Shown: positions 44,514-55,176, counted from the first letter of the stretch. The stretch is DNA of 64,000 nt from Rhodanobacteraceae bacterium (GCA_009996615.1 JAACZU010000016.1:32008-96007); one strand, 5' to 3'. A program made the numbers and translations. The notes: generated from the letters alone by a model not told the origin.

Positions 44514-45395
44514 TTAGTCGGCGCTCGAGGTGTCGTCCGGGCGACCGCCACGGCGGCCGGCCGGCGCACGCTTGCCCGGGGCCGGCTTGCGCGGCGCCGG
44601 CTTGCGGCGGTCCTCGCGCTCGCCACGCTCGCGCGTTTCCTTGCCGGCGACCGGATTGCCCTCGGCGTCGAGCTCGACGAACTCGTCCTTCTCGCCGGCG
44701 GCGACCTGCGGCGCGGCGGCCTTGCCCTCGAGCACGGACTCGGCGGCGGCGCTGGTATACAACTGCACCGCGCGGATCGCGTCGTCGTTGCCCGGGATCG
44801 CGTAGTCGACCAGCGACGGGTCATAGTTGGTGTCGACCACCGCGATGACCGGAATGCCGAGCTTCTTGGCTTCCTTGATCGCGATGTCCTCGTGGCCGAT
44901 GTCGATCACGAACAGCGCATCCGGCAGGCGGTTCATGTCCTTGATGCCGCCGAGCGAGTTCTGCAGCTTCTCGCGCTCGCGCATCAGGCCGAGCACCTCG
45001 TGCTTGACCAGACGGTTCAGCGTGCCGTCGGTCTCCATGTTCTCCAGCTCCTTCAGGCGCGCGACCGACTGCTTGACCGTGCGGAAGTTGGTCAGCATGC
45101 CGCCGAGCCAGCGCTGCGAGATGTACGGCATGCCGCAGCGCGCCGCCTCTTCCTTGATCGCCTCGCGCGCCGAGCGCTTGGTGCCGACGAACAGGATCGT
45201 GCCGCGCTTCTGCGCCAGGCCCGAGATGAAGTTCATCGCGTCCGTGAACAGCGGCAGCGTCTTTTCGAGGTTGATGATGTGGATCTTGCCGCGCGCGCCG
45301 AAGATGTACGGCGCCATCTTGGGATTCCAGTAGCGCGTCTGGTGGCCGAAGTGCACGCCGGCTTCGAGCATCTGGCGCATGGTGACTTGAGGCAT
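44514..45395 (-). CDS. rpsB: 30S ribosomal protein S2, with basic C-terminal extension
   Basis: S2 is a small-subunit protein near the head-platform junction. The 293-residue protein has the standard start [20 protein letters not shown], the motifs [20 protein letters not shown] and [19 protein letters not shown], and [20 protein letters not shown]. The last 60 residues are an extension rich in Lys, Arg, Pro and Ala (e.g. [15 protein letters not shown]), beyond the E. coli length of 241; similar tails occur in some relatives. ATG 45395 was chosen by homology; the track ORF is far too long. Confidence 0.96.
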   Translation of the reverse strand: MPQVTMRQMLEAGVHFGHQTRYWNPKMAPYIFGARGKIHIINLEKTLPLFTDAMNFISGLAQKRGTILFVGTKRSAREAIKEEAARCGMPYISQRWLGGMLTNFRTVKQSVARLKELENMETDGTLNRLVKHEVLGLMREREKLQNSLGGIKDMNRLPDALFVIDIGHEDIAIKEAKKLGIPVIAVVDTNYDPSLVDYAIPGNDDAIRAVQLYTSAAAESVLEGKAAAPQVAAGEKDEFVELDAEGNPVAGKETRERGEREDRRKPAPRKPAPGKRAPAGRRGGRPDDTSSAD

Positions 45396-45630
45396 GGTGT
45401 AGCTCCAATGCGTGGGCGCACCGCGACGATTCGTCTGGTTTTGCGGTGACGCCCGGGGTTGGGACCTCCACGCATCCGCCGCGTGCGACTCCTCGCGGAG
45501 CACCCCGAACGCGGTGACGATGCGTGTGTGGATTCGGCGAACGTGCCGTACGGCCTTGAGGATTGCCCGGCGGGCCGCATTTTCGTTTCGCCGCCAACGA
45601 CTTGCGAAAGTCGGGCGGCGGAACCGTAAG
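45396..45630 (-). promoter_or_regulatory. Long leader of rpsB-tsf
   Basis: About 235 bases separate the rpsB start from a perfect TATAAT at 45631-45636 (minus strand). In E. coli the rpsB leader binds S2 and represses its own translation, and related leaders occur across gammaproteobacteria. No start codon with a good ribosome site is seen in this stretch. The regulatory role is inferred from position and length. Confidence 0.5.
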
Positions 45631-45638
45631 ATTATAGC
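45602..45638. promoter_or_regulatory. Overlapping divergent promoters of map (+) and rpsB (-)
   Basis: On the plus strand TTGCGA (45602-45607) and TAAGAT (45627-45632) are separated by 19 bases and point to map. On the minus strand a perfect TATAAT (45631-45636) points to rpsB, but its -35 is poor. The two -10 elements overlap in CCGTAAGATTATAGCC, so the polymerases probably compete for the site. Confidence 0.5.
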
Positions 45639-45680
45639 CCGGCTGGCGCGGCCCGCGCCAGCAGCATCCGTCGAGGAGCC

Positions 45681-46448
45681 ATGCCCGTTACCGTCAAAAC
45701 CCCGGACCAGATCGAGAAGATGCGCGTCGCCGGCCGCCTGGCCGCGGAGGTGCTGGAGATGCTGGTGCCGCACGTCAAGCCCGGCGTCAGCACCGAGGAC
45801 CTGGACCGGCTCGCCTACGAGCACATCGTCCACGTGCAGAAGGCGATTCCCGCCAACGTCGGCTACAAGGGCTTTCCGAAGACGGTCTGCACTTCGGTCA
45901 ACCACGTCATCTGCCACGGCATCCCGCATCCGGGCAAGCTGCTCAAGGACGGCGACATCGTCAACATCGACGTCACCGTGATCAAGGACGGCTGGCACGG
46001 CGACACCAGCCGCATGTACTGCGTCGGCACGCCGTCGGTACTGGCCAGGCGCCTGGTCGACACCACGCTCGAGGCGATGCTGCGCGGCATCGAGCAGGTA
46101 CGCCCGGGCGCGACGCTCGGCGACATCGGCCACGCGATCCAGAAGCATGCCGAGGCGCAGGGCTTCTCGGTCGTGCGCGAATACTGCGGCCACGGCATCG
46201 GGCAGGTCTACCACGAGGACCCGCAGGTGCTGCACTACGGCCAGCCCGGCGCCGGCCTGCGCCTGCAGAAGGGCATGACCTTCACGATCGAGCCGATGAT
46301 CAATGCCGGCAAGCCGCACACGCGCCTGCTGCCGGACGGCTGGACCGTGGTCACCAAGGACCACTCGCTGTCGGCGCAGTGGGAGCACACGATCGCGGTC
46401 ACCGACGACGGCTACGAGATCCTGACCGCGTGGCCGAGCGCGGCCTGA
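45681..46448 (+). CDS. map: Type I methionine aminopeptidase
   Basis: MetAP removes the initiator Met from nascent proteins. The 255-residue protein has [20 protein letters not shown] (catalytic His), [20 protein letters not shown] (two metal Asp), [20 protein letters not shown] (metal His), [12 protein letters not shown] (metal Glu) and [16 protein letters not shown] (last Glu). ATG 45681 follows GAGGAG. It is divergent from rpsB and first in an operon with glnD and dapD, as in E. coli order. Confidence 0.97.
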   Translation: MPVTVKTPDQIEKMRVAGRLAAEVLEMLVPHVKPGVSTEDLDRLAYEHIVHVQKAIPANVGYKGFPKTVCTSVNHVICHGIPHPGKLLKDGDIVNIDVTVIKDGWHGDTSRMYCVGTPSVLARRLVDTTLEAMLRGIEQVRPGATLGDIGHAIQKHAEAQGFSVVREYCGHGIGQVYHEDPQVLHYGQPGAGLRLQKGMTFTIEPMINAGKPHTRLLPDGWTVVTKDHSLSAQWEHTIAVTDDGYEILTAWPSAA

Positions 46449-46459
46449 CCTGACCGGCC

Positions 46460-49135
46460 ATGGCGCCTGCAGCCGCGCGGTTGCCCGAATTGCCGCGCCT
46501 GCCGACGCCGCTGCCGCGCAGCGGCGTGTCGGGCGAGGCACGCCTGGCGCTGCGTCAGGTGCTCGGCGACGTCGACCGCAACCTGGCGGGCGCATTCCGT
46601 GACGGCGCCGCGGTCGATACGCTGCTGCGGCTACGCGCGCAGGCGGTCGAGCGCGTCGTCGCACACGTCTGGCAGGCCTGCGTCGGCGAGGCGGCCGGCT
46701 GCGCGCTGTTCGCGGTCGGTGGCTTCGGCCGCGGCCTGCTGTTCCCGCATTCGGACGTCGACCTGCTCGTGCTGGTCGAGCCGGACGCCGCGCCGCGCCA
46801 GGCGCGCGCGCTGGAGGCGCTGTTCGCCTGCCTGTGGGACCTCGGCCTGAAGCCCGGCCATGCGGTGCGCACGCCGGCGCAGTGCCGCGAGCTGGCCGCG
46901 GCCGACGTCACCGTGTACACCACGCTGCTCGACACGCGCCGCATCGCCGGCGACGCCGCGCTCGCCGCTGCGCTGGCGGCGCTGGTCGAGGATCCCACGC
47001 TGTGGCCGCCGGCCGCGTTCCTCGCCGCCAAGCGCGCCGAGCAGAGCGCGCGCCACGCGCGCTTCGGCGACACCGCCTACAACCTCGAGCCAAACCTCAA
47101 GGACGGCCCCGGCGGCCTGCGCACGCTCGACCTGATGCGCTGGCTCGGTCGCCGCATCGCGCAGGCCGGCGACTTTGACGCGATGGTCGCGCACGATCTG
47201 CTCGACCCGACCGAGCGCAACGCGCTGGTGCGCTCGGAGGCGACGCTGCGGCGCTACCGCTACGCACTGCACCTGGCCGCCGGGCGCGCCGAGGAGCGCC
47301 TGCTGTTCGACCACCAGCGCCGCATCGCGGCCGACCTCGGCTACCAGGACGAGCACGCGACCAACCTCGCGGTCGAGCAGTTCATGCAGCGCTACTACCG
47401 CGCCGCGACGATCGTCGAGCGCCTCGCCGCGCAGTTGCTCGAACGCCTGACCGAGTTGCTGGAGCCGGCACCGGCCGCGCCGCGCGAGCTCGATCGCGAC
47501 TTCGTCGCGCTCGGAGCGCGCATCGAGCCGCGCGCGCCGGACCTGTTCCTGCGCCGGCCGCGCGCGATCGTCGACGTGTTCGCGGTGCAGCTCGACCACC
47601 CGGAGCTGCGCGGCCTGTCGGCGCAGACGATGCGCCTCGTGCAGCAGGCGCTGGCGCGCCACCGCGACGAGTTCGCCGACGACGCGCACGTGCTCGGCGC
47701 GTTCTTGGCGCTGCTGCGGCGCGGCGCGCCGGCGGTCGAGGCGCTCGCGCGCATGAACCGCCACGGCGTGCTGGCGGCGATCCTGCCGCCTTTCCGGCGC
47801 GTGGTCGGGCGCATGCAGTACGACCTGTTCCACGCCTACACGGTCGACGAGCACACGCTGCGCGTGCTGCGCAACGTCGCGCGCTTCGCCGATACGTCCG
47901 CGCGCGACGAATTCCCGATCGCCTGCGAGACGTTTGCCGCGCTCGACAAGCCCGAACTGCTGCTGCTCGCGGCGCTGTTCCACGACATCGCCAAGGGCCG
48001 CGGCGGCGACCATTCGCAGCTCGGCGAGGACGAGGCGCGCGCGTTCTGCGTGCGGCTGGCGCTGCCCGACGCCGACATCGACCTGGTTGCCTGGCTGGTG
48101 CGCTGGCACCTGCTGATGAGCGTGACCGCGCAGCGCCAGGACATCACCGACCCGGAAGTCGTGCACCGCTTCGCCAGCCAGGCGGCCGACCGCGAGCGCC
48201 TGGACTACCTGTACCTCTTGACCATCGCCGACATCGCCGGCACCAACCCGAAGCTGTGGAACGAGTGGAAGGCACGCCTGCTCGCCGACCTCTACGTCGC
48301 CGCGCGCTTCGCGCTGCGCGCGGGCCTGGCGCAGCCGCCGCACGCGCAGGCGCGCATCGACGACTGCCGCGAGCGCACGCAGGCGCTGCTGATGGCCGAC
48401 GGGCTCGACATGGCGCAGGCCGCGCAGCGCCTCGCCGTGTTCCCGCCGCTGGCGTTCCTGCGCCTGCGTCCGGAGCAGCTCGCCTGGCAGGCGCGCGCGC
48501 TCGCGCAGGCGCCCGGCGGCCTCGTCGTCGCGGTGCAGCCGCGCCCGCCGCGCGGCAGCAACGAACTGTTCGTGCATGCGCCCGACCGCGACGGCCTGCT
48601 CGCGGCGATCACCGCGACGCTCGACCGGCTCGGCTTCTCGGTGGTCGGCGCGCGCCTGTTCGTCGAGCAGGGCCGCGTGTTCGACCTGTTCGAGCTGCTC
48701 GATGCCGGCACCTCGGCCGCGTTCGACGCGGCGCGCGCGCGCGAGCTCGAAGGCGCGCTGACGCGCGTGCTCGGCGCGCGCGACCTCGCCCCGCGCGTGT
48801 CACGGCGCAGCCTGTCGCGGCGCCTGCGCCACTTCCAGCGCGCGCCGCGGATCGACTTCACCGAGGTCGGCCGCGCGACCCAGCTCGCGCTGGTCTGCAG
48901 CGACCAGCCGGGCCTGCTCGCGCGGGTCACGCAGGCGTTCCGCGAGGCGCGCGTGCGCGTGCACGACGCGCGCATTGCGACCTTCGGCGAGCGTGTGGAA
49001 GACTTCTTCGTCCTGACCGACGAAGCCGGTCGCGCACTGGACGAGGCCGCGCAGGCCCGGCTGCGCGCGATCCTGCTCGACCATCTCGGCGTGCCCGCCA
49101 CGCCCCCGACCGGGATACCCGATGCAACGACATGA
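46460..49135 (+). CDS. glnD: [Protein-PII] uridylyltransferase / uridylyl-removing enzyme
   Basis: GlnD senses glutamine and uridylylates or deuridylylates PII to set nitrogen assimilation. The 891-residue protein has a nucleotidyltransferase domain with [20 protein letters not shown] (GG and DxD motifs), a middle helical domain, an HD domain with [20 protein letters not shown] (about 520), and two C-terminal ACT domains ([40 protein letters not shown]) that bind glutamine. Its end overlaps the dapD start by 14 bases. Confidence 0.96.
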   Translation: MAPAAARLPELPRLPTPLPRSGVSGEARLALRQVLGDVDRNLAGAFRDGAAVDTLLRLRAQAVERVVAHVWQACVGEAAGCALFAVGGFGRGLLFPHSDVDLLVLVEPDAAPRQARALEALFACLWDLGLKPGHAVRTPAQCRELAAADVTVYTTLLDTRRIAGDAALAAALAALVEDPTLWPPAAFLAAKRAEQSARHARFGDTAYNLEPNLKDGPGGLRTLDLMRWLGRRIAQAGDFDAMVAHDLLDPTERNALVRSEATLRRYRYALHLAAGRAEERLLFDHQRRIAADLGYQDEHATNLAVEQFMQRYYRAATIVERLAAQLLERLTELLEPAPAAPRELDRDFVALGARIEPRAPDLFLRRPRAIVDVFAVQLDHPELRGLSAQTMRLVQQALARHRDEFADDAHVLGAFLALLRRGAPAVEALARMNRHGVLAAILPPFRRVVGRMQYDLFHAYTVDEHTLRVLRNVARFADTSARDEFPIACETFAALDKPELLLLAALFHDIAKGRGGDHSQLGEDEARAFCVRLALPDADIDLVAWLVRWHLLMSVTAQRQDITDPEVVHRFASQAADRERLDYLYLLTIADIAGTNPKLWNEWKARLLADLYVAARFALRAGLAQPPHAQARIDDCRERTQALLMADGLDMAQAAQRLAVFPPLAFLRLRPEQLAWQARALAQAPGGLVVAVQPRPPRGSNELFVHAPDRDGLLAAITATLDRLGFSVVGARLFVEQGRVFDLFELLDAGTSAAFDAARARELEGALTRVLGARDLAPRVSRRSLSRRLRHFQRAPRIDFTEVGRATQLALVCSDQPGLLARVTQAFREARVRVHDARIATFGERVEDFFVLTDEAGRALDEAAQARLRAILLDHLGVPATPPTGIPDATT

Positions 49136-49940
49136 ACCCCTGATCGACGCCGCGTGGGAGCGGCGCACGGCGCTGTCCGACGCCGACCTGGCCGCGCTGC
49201 GCCCGGCCATCGACGAGATCCTCGACGCGCTCGAGGCCGGCACCGCGCGCGTCGCCGCGCCGGACGGCCGCGGCGGCTGGCAGGTGCAGCAGTGGCTGAA
49301 GAAGGCCGTGCTGCTGTACTTCCGCCTCAACCCGAACCGCGTCATGGACGGCGGCCCGATGGCCGCATTCGACAAGGTGCCGCTGCGCTTTTCCGATGCC
49401 GGCGAGGCCGCGTTTCGCGCCGCCGGCGCGCGCGTCGTGCCCGGCGCGCTGGTGCGCCGCGGCGCGCACGTCGGCCAGGACGCGGTGCTGATGCCGAGCT
49501 ACGTCAACATCGGCGCGCACGTCGGCGCCGGCACGATGGTCGACACCTGGGCCACGGTTGGTTCGTGCGCGCAGATCGGCGCGAACGTGCACCTGTCCGG
49601 CGGCGTCGGCATCGGCGGCGTGCTCGAACCGCTGCAGGCGAACCCGACCATCATCGAGGACGACTGCTTCATCGGCGCGCGCTCGGAAGTCGTCGAGGGC
49701 GTGATCGTCGAGCGCGGCAGCGTCATCGGCATGGGCGTGTTCCTCGGCCAGTCGACGAAGATCTACGACCGCGCCACCGGCGAGGTCAGCTACGGCCGCG
49801 TGCCGGCCGGCAGCGTCGTCGTTGCGGGCTCCCTGCCGGCCGCCGACGGCAGCCACAGCCTGTACGCCGCGGTGATCGTCAAGAAGGTGGACGCGCAGAC
49901 GCGCGCCAAGACCGCGATCAACGAGCTGCTGCGGGCATAA
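49122..49940 (+). CDS. dapD: Tetrahydrodipicolinate N-succinyltransferase
   Basis: DapD adds succinyl from succinyl-CoA to tetrahydrodipicolinate in the lysine/diaminopimelate pathway. The 272-residue protein has the N-terminal domain with [20 protein letters not shown] and then a left-handed beta-helix of hexapeptides ([40 protein letters not shown]), and [20 protein letters not shown]. It overlaps glnD by 14 bases. dapE follows after arsC, so succinylase-branch genes are grouped. Confidence 0.96.
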   Translation: MQRHEPLIDAAWERRTALSDADLAALRPAIDEILDALEAGTARVAAPDGRGGWQVQQWLKKAVLLYFRLNPNRVMDGGPMAAFDKVPLRFSDAGEAAFRAAGARVVPGALVRRGAHVGQDAVLMPSYVNIGAHVGAGTMVDTWATVGSCAQIGANVHLSGGVGIGGVLEPLQANPTIIEDDCFIGARSEVVEGVIVERGSVIGMGVFLGQSTKIYDRATGEVSYGRVPAGSVVVAGSLPAADGSHSLYAAVIVKKVDAQTRAKTAINELLRA

Positions 49941-49974
49941 AGCCGAGACCGCTGGGCGCGGATCAGCGCGGATG

Positions 49975-50011
49975 GGCACGGACACGGAGCCTTGCCTGAC
50001 CCGCGTCCGTG
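49975..50011. terminator. Candidate hairpin after dapD
   Basis: GCACGGAC and GTCCGTGC pair around a 21-base loop, about 35 bases after the dapD stop and before the arsC-like gene. There is no T-run, and the loop is large, so termination is uncertain. The rest of 49941-50074 shows nothing. Confidence 0.3.
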
Positions 50012-50074
50012 CGCTTGGCTGTTCGCCGTCCAGCCTACAATCACGCGTCCTCTCGACAACACATCGTCATCACC

Positions 50075-50437
50075 ATGTCCATCACGATCTACGGCCTCGA
50101 CAAGTGCGACACCTGCAAGAAGGCGCGCAACTGGCTCGACCGCTTCCACGTCGCGCACGAATTCGTCGACTACCGCACGCAGCGCATTCCGGCCGAATCG
50201 CTGAAGGCGTGGGCGCGGCAGGTCGGGGGCTGGGAGAAGTTCGTCAACCGCGCCTCGACCACTTGGCGCAGCCTGCCGGAGGCGCGCAAGACGCCCGGCA
50301 GTGACGCCGAGTGGACGCTGCTGATCAAGGAATACCCGGCCTTGGTGCGCCGTCCGCTGGTCGTGCTCGACGACGGCACGGTGCACCAGGGGTTCACCGA
50401 CAACGCTTTCAAGAAGCTGTTCGCGGTCGGCGCCTGA
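50075..50437 (+). CDS. ArsC/Spx-family thioredoxin-fold protein (YffB-like)
   Basis: The 120-residue protein has the redox motif GLDKCDTCKKARNWLDRFHV (CDTC) and the conserved end region YPALVRRPLVVLDDG. These match YffB, which lies next to dapE in E. coli as well. YffB-type proteins resemble arsenate reductase but their substrate is not firmly known; glutathione-dependent activity has been proposed. The start at 50075 avoids the upstream extension of the track ORF. It lies between dapD and dapE. Confidence 0.88.
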   Translation: MSITIYGLDKCDTCKKARNWLDRFHVAHEFVDYRTQRIPAESLKAWARQVGGWEKFVNRASTTWRSLPEARKTPGSDAEWTLLIKEYPALVRRPLVVLDDGTVHQGFTDNAFKKLFAVGA

Positions 50438-50503
50438 GCGCGCCAGGCAGTGGCTGCGCACCCCGGGTTGAGTATGCTTGTGGCTGTCAGCCAGGATCCG
50501 CCG

Positions 50504-51649
50504 ATGTCTTCCGTTCTCGATCTCACCCGCGAGTTGATCTACCGCGCCTCGGTCACGCCGGACGATGCCGGTTGCCAGGCGGTCATCGCCGCGCGCCTGG
50601 CGCGCGCCGGCTTCGCGATCGAGCACCTGCGCTACGACGCGGTCGACAACCTGTGGGCGACGCACGGTGAAGGCGGGCCGGTGCTGGTGTTCCTCGGCCA
50701 TACCGACGTGGTGCCGAGCGGACCGGCCGAGGCCTGGAGCAGCCCGCCGTTCGAGCCGGTCGAGCGCGACGGCCGCCTGTACGGGCGCGGCGCGGCGGAC
50801 ATGAAGGGCGCGGTCGCGGCGATGGTCATCGCGCTGGCCGACTTCGTGCACACGCATCCGGACCATCGTGGCACGGTCGCGCTGCTGCTGACCTCGGACG
50901 AGGAGGGCAGTGCGGTCGATGGCATCCGGCGCGTCGCGATCGAGTTCCGCCGGCGCGGCCAGCCGATCGACTGGTGCGTGGTCGGCGAGCCGTCCTCGAC
51001 CGCGCGCCTGGGCGATTTGATCCGCGTCGGCCGGCGCGGATCGCTGACCGGGCGCCTGCGCGTGGCCGGCCAGCAGGGCCACGTCGCCTACCCGGACCAG
51101 GCGCGCAATCCGATCCATGCGTTCGCCGGCGCGCTGGCCGAGCTCGCCGCCACGCGCTGGGACGAGGGCAACGCGGCGTTCCCGCCGACCTCGTTCCAGG
51201 TTTCCAACCTCAACGCCGGCACCGGCGCCGACAACGTGATCCCGGGCGAGCTGCGCGCCGTGTTCAACTTCCGCTTCGGCACCGCCAGCAGCGAGGCCTC
51301 GCTGCGCGAGCGCACCGAAGCGATCCTGCGCCGGCACGGCATCGAGCTCGGGCCCGATGCGAGCGGGCTGGAGTGGTGGCTGTCGGGCGAGCCGTTCCTG
51401 ACCGCGCCGGGCGCGCTGCGCGACGCCACCGTCGCGGCGATCCGCACGCACTGCGGCATCGAGCCGGTCGCCAGCACCGGCGGCGGCACCTCCGATGGCC
51501 GCTTCATCGCGCCGCTCGGCGCCGAGGTGGTCGAGCTCGGGCCGGTCAACGCGAGCATCCACCAGATCGACGAGTACATCGCGCTGGACGACCTCGAGCG
51601 CCTGCCGGCGCTGTACCGCGCGATCGCCGAGAAGCTGCTCGGGCGCTGA
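50504..51649 (+). CDS. dapE: Succinyl-diaminopimelate desuccinylase
   Basis: DapE removes succinate from N-succinyl-diaminopimelate to give LL-diaminopimelate, using two zinc ions. The 381-residue protein has [19 protein letters not shown] (metal His), [20 protein letters not shown] (bridging Asp), [13 protein letters not shown] (catalytic Glu) and [23 protein letters not shown] 50504 follows AGGA; the track start adds 18 residues. It is 66 bases after the arsC-like gene. Confidence 0.96.
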   Translation: MSSVLDLTRELIYRASVTPDDAGCQAVIAARLARAGFAIEHLRYDAVDNLWATHGEGGPVLVFLGHTDVVPSGPAEAWSSPPFEPVERDGRLYGRGAADMKGAVAAMVIALADFVHTHPDHRGTVALLLTSDEEGSAVDGIRRVAIEFRRRGQPIDWCVVGEPSSTARLGDLIRVGRRGSLTGRLRVAGQQGHVAYPDQARNPIHAFAGALAELAATRWDEGNAAFPPTSFQVSNLNAGTGADNVIPGELRAVFNFRFGTASSEASLRERTEAILRRHGIELGPDASGLEWWLSGEPFLTAPGALRDATVAAIRTHCGIEPVASTGGGTSDGRFIAPLGAEVVELGPVNASIHQIDEYIALDDLERLPALYRAIAEKLLGR

Positions 51650-51719
51650 GGACCACGCCCTGTTTTTCGCCGGCAGGGCAGGCTATGGTCGGACTTCAAC
51701 CACGGATTAGGAGAAGTCC

Positions 51720-52481
51720 ATGCGTTCGATCCTCATCGGCGGGCTCGCCGCGCTTGCGATCGCCGGCAGCCTCCACGCCGGCACCGACGCCACGGCGCCG
51801 CTGGCGCTCGATACGACCTGGACCGTTTCGCTCGATGCCGACGGTCGCGTGGTCGAGCTGAAACAGGAAAGCCGCGTAAAGCCGTTGGTCGCCGAGCCGC
51901 TCGAGCGTGCGATCCGCGGCTGGAGCTTCGAGCCGGGCCGCGTCGACGGCCGACCGGCGGCGACCGAGACGACGTTGAACGTGGCGATCATGCTCGAACC
52001 GCATGGCGAGGGTTATGCCGTGCGCGTCAAGAGCGCGCGCACCGGCGGTGGCGTCGCCAGGACCACCGCGCCGACGTTTCCGCGCAGCGCACTGCCGTCG
52101 CGCGGCAGCGATGTGTTCTCCGCGTTGGCCGTGGTCGAGGTCCGCTACGACGAAGCGGGCAAGGTGATTGCGGCGGACGTCGCGCCGGGCGCGCCGAAGG
52201 TCCGGCGTGACGTGGGCAAGGCCGCACTGGATTCGGTGCGGCGCTGGACGTTCCGGCCCGAGCGCGTCGACGGCCACGCGATCGCCGCGACCGTGTACGT
52301 GCCGCTCTGCTTCACCGCATCCGTCGATTCGCGCAAGGCGATGAACGCGCAATGCGAGAAATGGACCCCGCCCGGTGAGCGCGCCGGCATCGGCGGCGGC
52401 GATGGGAGTGGCGTCGGCGAGGCGTTCGCGCTCGCGCCGGCCGCGACGCTGAAGAGCGAGGTGGTCGGTCGCACGCTGTAG
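51720..52481 (+). CDS. Secreted protein with TonB C-terminal-like domain
   Basis: The 253-residue protein has a signal peptide (ILIGGLAALAIAGSLHA) and a C-terminal region (about 130-210) with AVVEVRYDEAGKVIAADVAP and DSVRRWTFRPERVDGHAIAA, the usual look of the TonB_C fold found in many Xanthomonadales periplasmic proteins. The N-terminal half has a similar motif RAIRGWSFEPGRVDG, so it may hold two related domains. There is no membrane anchor like that of true TonB. ATG 51720 follows GGAGAA. The function is unknown. Confidence 0.75.
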   Translation: MRSILIGGLAALAIAGSLHAGTDATAPLALDTTWTVSLDADGRVVELKQESRVKPLVAEPLERAIRGWSFEPGRVDGRPAATETTLNVAIMLEPHGEGYAVRVKSARTGGGVARTTAPTFPRSALPSRGSDVFSALAVVEVRYDEAGKVIAADVAPGAPKVRRDVGKAALDSVRRWTFRPERVDGHAIAATVYVPLCFTASVDSRKAMNAQCEKWTPPGERAGIGGGDGSGVGEAFALAPAATLKSEVVGRTL

Positions 52482-52529
52482 GACGCGCGCGGGCGTGGCA
52501 TCCGCGCTCGGTCATGGCGGACGACGAGA

Positions 52530-52569
52530 GGGTAGGGTGGGACACAGCGCCGAAGGCGCGCGTCCCACC
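52530..52569. repeat. Repeat C, copy 4
   Basis: GGTAGGGTGGGACACAGCGC followed by CGAAGGCGCGCGTCCCACC has GGTGGGAC and GTCCCACC ends and a GCGC-CGAAG-GCGC inner stem. A half-copy (GCGGCTGCGTCCCGCCTACC) lies about 90 bases later. It sits in the 223-base convergent gap between the TonB-like gene and prfA (52482-52704), which has no gene. Confidence 0.65.
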
Positions 52570-52704
52570 AAGCATCCATCCCTGGAGCGGTATTCCGGTC
52601 GGCCTCCATGCCTCCCCCTCAGCGGCCGGATGGCCGCTTCGACCGCTGCGCGGCTGCGTCCCGCCTACCGGGATTAGCTTTCCGCTCGCGCCGAGATCCG
52701 CGGC

Positions 52705-53787
52705 CTACGCCGCGGCGGTCAGCTGCTGCAACTGGTCGGCCTGGTCCTCGCGCGTCAGCGCGTCGACCAGCTCGTCGAGGTCGCCGGCGACGATTTCCGG
52801 CAGGCGGTACAGGGTCAGGTTGATGCGGTGGTCGGTGATCCGCCCCTGCGGGTAGTTGTAGGTGCGGATGCGCTGGCTGCGGTCGCCCGAGCCGACCTGC
52901 AGGCGGCGCGCTTCGGCCTGCGCGGCGCTCTGCTTGCTGCGCTCGGCGTCGAGCAGGCGCGCCTTGAGCAGGGCGAGCGCACGCGCGCGGTTCTTGTGCT
53001 GGCTGCGCTCGTCCTGGCATTCGACCACGAGGCCGCTCGGCAGGTGCGTGATGCGGATCGCCGAGTCGGTCTTGTTGACGTGCTGGCCGCCCGCCCCGGA
53101 CGCACGGAACGTGTCGACCTTCAGGTCGGCGTCCTTGAGCTCGATCTCGTCGACCTCGTCCAGCTCGGGCAGGATCGCCACGGTCGCCGCCGAGGTGTGG
53201 ATGCGGCCCTGCGCCTCGGTCGCCGGCACGCGCTGCACGCGGTGCGTGCCCGATTCGTACTTCAGGCGCGAGAACGCGCCGTGGCCCTCGACGCGCGCGA
53301 TGACCTCCTTGTAGCCGCCGTGCTCGCCCTCGCTGGCGGACAGGATCTCGACCTGCCAGCGGCGCCGCTCGGCGTAGCGCAGGTACATGCGCAGCAGGTC
53401 GCCGGCGAAGATCGCCGCCTCGTCGCCGCCGGTGCCGGCGCGGATCTCGAGGAACAGGTTGCCCTCGTCGCGCGGATCCTTCGGGACCAGCAGGCGGTTG
53501 AGTTCGTCCTCGAGCGCCGCGCGGCGCGCCTCGAGCTCGCCGATCTCCTCCTGCGCGAGATCCTTCATTTCCGGATCGCGCAGCATCGCCTGCGCCGATT
53601 CCAGCGCCGCGCCGGCCTCGTCCCAGGCGCGCAGCGACGCCGCCAGTGGAGCGAGCTGGGCGTGCTCGCGCGAGACCTCGCGCAGGCGCTTGGCGTCCGA
53701 CAGCACTTCGGCACTGGCGAGCAGGTGTTCCAGTTCCTCGTGGCGCTCGGCGAGCTGTTCGAGTTTGCGGCGGATGGTGGGGAGCAT
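52705..53787 (-). CDS. prfA: Peptide chain release factor 1
   Basis: RF1 reads UAA and UAG stop codons and triggers peptide release. The 360-residue protein has the GGQ catalytic motif ([20 protein letters not shown]) and the PxT stop-recognition motif ([15 protein letters not shown]). The N-terminal coiled coil ([20 protein letters not shown]) is standard. It follows hemA across a repeat D pair, and no Shine-Dalgarno is clear because the C-rich arm lies just upstream of the start. Confidence 0.97.
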   Translation of the reverse strand: MLPTIRRKLEQLAERHEELEHLLASAEVLSDAKRLREVSREHAQLAPLAASLRAWDEAGAALESAQAMLRDPEMKDLAQEEIGELEARRAALEDELNRLLVPKDPRDEGNLFLEIRAGTGGDEAAIFAGDLLRMYLRYAERRRWQVEILSASEGEHGGYKEVIARVEGHGAFSRLKYESGTHRVQRVPATEAQGRIHTSAATVAILPELDEVDEIELKDADLKVDTFRASGAGGQHVNKTDSAIRITHLPSGLVVECQDERSQHKNRARALALLKARLLDAERSKQSAAQAEARRLQVGSGDRSQRIRTYNYPQGRITDHRINLTLYRLPEIVAGDLDELVDALTREDQADQLQQLTAAA

Positions 53788-53798
53788 GTAGAGCCGGT

Positions 53799-53928
53799 AT
53801 TGGGAAGGGCCGGGATTGGGGATTAGGGATTGGGGATTCGTTAAAGCCGGGGTTCGGGGATTGGAAGGTCGTTCGACGCCCCGGATCGGTGCCGCCCGCT
53901 TTCCGAATCCCTAATCCCCAATCCCCGC
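53799..53928. repeat. Repeat D inverted pair between hemA and prfA
   Basis: Left arm GGGATTGGGGATTAGGGATT followed by GGGGATTCG; right arm GAATCCCTAATCCCCAATCC followed by CCGC. The hemA stop codon (TAG) lies inside the G-rich arm when read in gene direction, and the C-rich arm precedes the prfA start. Confidence 0.85.
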
Positions 53929-55176
53929 TTTCAGATCGAACAGACGGCCGGCCGCCTGCAGCAGCTCGCCGTCGCCGCGCAGCGCGGCGGCGCGCAGGTT
54001 CGCGCTCGGCGCGTGCAGCAGCTTGTTGGTCAGCGTGTGGGCGAGGAAGGCGAGCGCCTCCTCCGGCGACTTGCCGCGCGCCAGCAGCGCCTGCGCCTTG
54101 GCCAGCGTCTCGTCGCGCTGGTGCTCGGCGTTGCGACGCAGGTCGATGACCGGGTTGTGCACGTCGAGCGCGCGCCACCAGCCCATGAAATGCTCGACCG
54201 ACAGCTCGATCATCGCCTCGGCCTCGAGCGCGGCCTCGCGGCGCGAGCGCAGGTTGTCGTCGATGACCTGGCGCAGGTCGTCGATCGTGTACAGGTAGAC
54301 GTCCTCGAGCTCGGCCACCGACGCCTCGATGTCGCGCGGCACCGCGATGTCGACCAGGAACATCGGCTTGCGCCGGCGCGCGGCGATCGCCGCAGCGACC
54401 TGCGTGCGGCGCAGTACCGGTTCGCGGCTGGCGGTCGAGGCGATCACGATGTCGGCCTCGGCCAGGTGCTTGTCGAGGTCGTCCAGCGCGATCGCGTAGC
54501 CGCCGAAGCGCGTCGCCAGCGCCTGCGCGTTGGCGAGCGTGCGGTTGGCGACGATCAGGCGGCGCACCTGGGCGTCGCTCAGGTGGCGCGCGGCCAGCTC
54601 GATCGTCTCGCCGGCGCCGATCAGCAGCACGCAGGCCTCGCGCAGGTCGGCGAACATGCGTTCGGCCAGGCGCACCGCGGTGAACGCGACCGATACCGTG
54701 CTGGCGCCGATGCGCGTGTCCGAGCGCACGCGCTTGGCGACCGCGAAGGTGTTCTGGAACAGGCGCTCGAGCGGCGCGCGCAGCGTGTGCGCGTCGCGCG
54801 CCAGTGCATAGGCGTCCTTGACCTGGCCGAGGATCTGCGGCTCGCCCAGCACCATCGATTCCAGCCCGGTGGCGACGCGGAACAGGTGGCGCACCGCATC
54901 TGCATCGTGGTGGCGGTAGAGGAACTCGTCGACGCGCGCGTGGGTCAGGTCGTGGTGCCGGTGCAGCCAGGCGGCGGGCACGTCCTCGGCGCCGGGATCG
55001 ACCGTGCAGTACAGCTCGGTGCGGTTGCAGGTCGACAGGATCGCCGCCTCGCGCACCCCCGGCTCCGCCGTCAGGTCAGCCAGCGCCGGCGAGGTCGCTT
55101 CGGGCGGGAAGGCGACTTTTTCGCGCAGGGCAACCGGGGCAGTCAGGTGATTGAGTCCGAGGGCAATCAGCGCCAT
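53911..55176 (-). CDS. hemA: Glutamyl-tRNA reductase
   Basis: HemA reduces glutamyl-tRNA to glutamate-1-semialdehyde, the first step of C5 heme synthesis. The 421-residue protein has ALGLNHLTAPVALREKVAF, the catalytic Cys in STCNRTELYC, LESMVLGEPQILGQVKDAY, VLLIGAGETIELAARHL (NADPH fold) and VDIAVPRDIEASV. ATG 55176 starts MALIALGLNHLTAP; the track start adds 18 residues. The C-terminus ends GIGD and the TAG stop, both from repeat D. It is divergent from the TPR lipoprotein gene, as commonly seen for hemA and lolB-linked genes. Confidence 0.96.
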   Translation of the reverse strand: MALIALGLNHLTAPVALREKVAFPPEATSPALADLTAEPGVREAAILSTCNRTELYCTVDPGAEDVPAAWLHRHHDLTHARVDEFLYRHHDADAVRHLFRVATGLESMVLGEPQILGQVKDAYALARDAHTLRAPLERLFQNTFAVAKRVRSDTRIGASTVSVAFTAVRLAERMFADLREACVLLIGAGETIELAARHLSDAQVRRLIVANRTLANAQALATRFGGYAIALDDLDKHLAEADIVIASTASREPVLRRTQVAAAIAARRRKPMFLVDIAVPRDIEASVAELEDVYLYTIDDLRQVIDDNLRSRREAALEAEAMIELSVEHFMGWWRALDVHNPVIDLRRNAEHQRDETLAKAQALLARGKSPEEALAFLAHTLTNKLLHAPSANLRAAALRGDGELLQAAGRLFDLKAGIGD

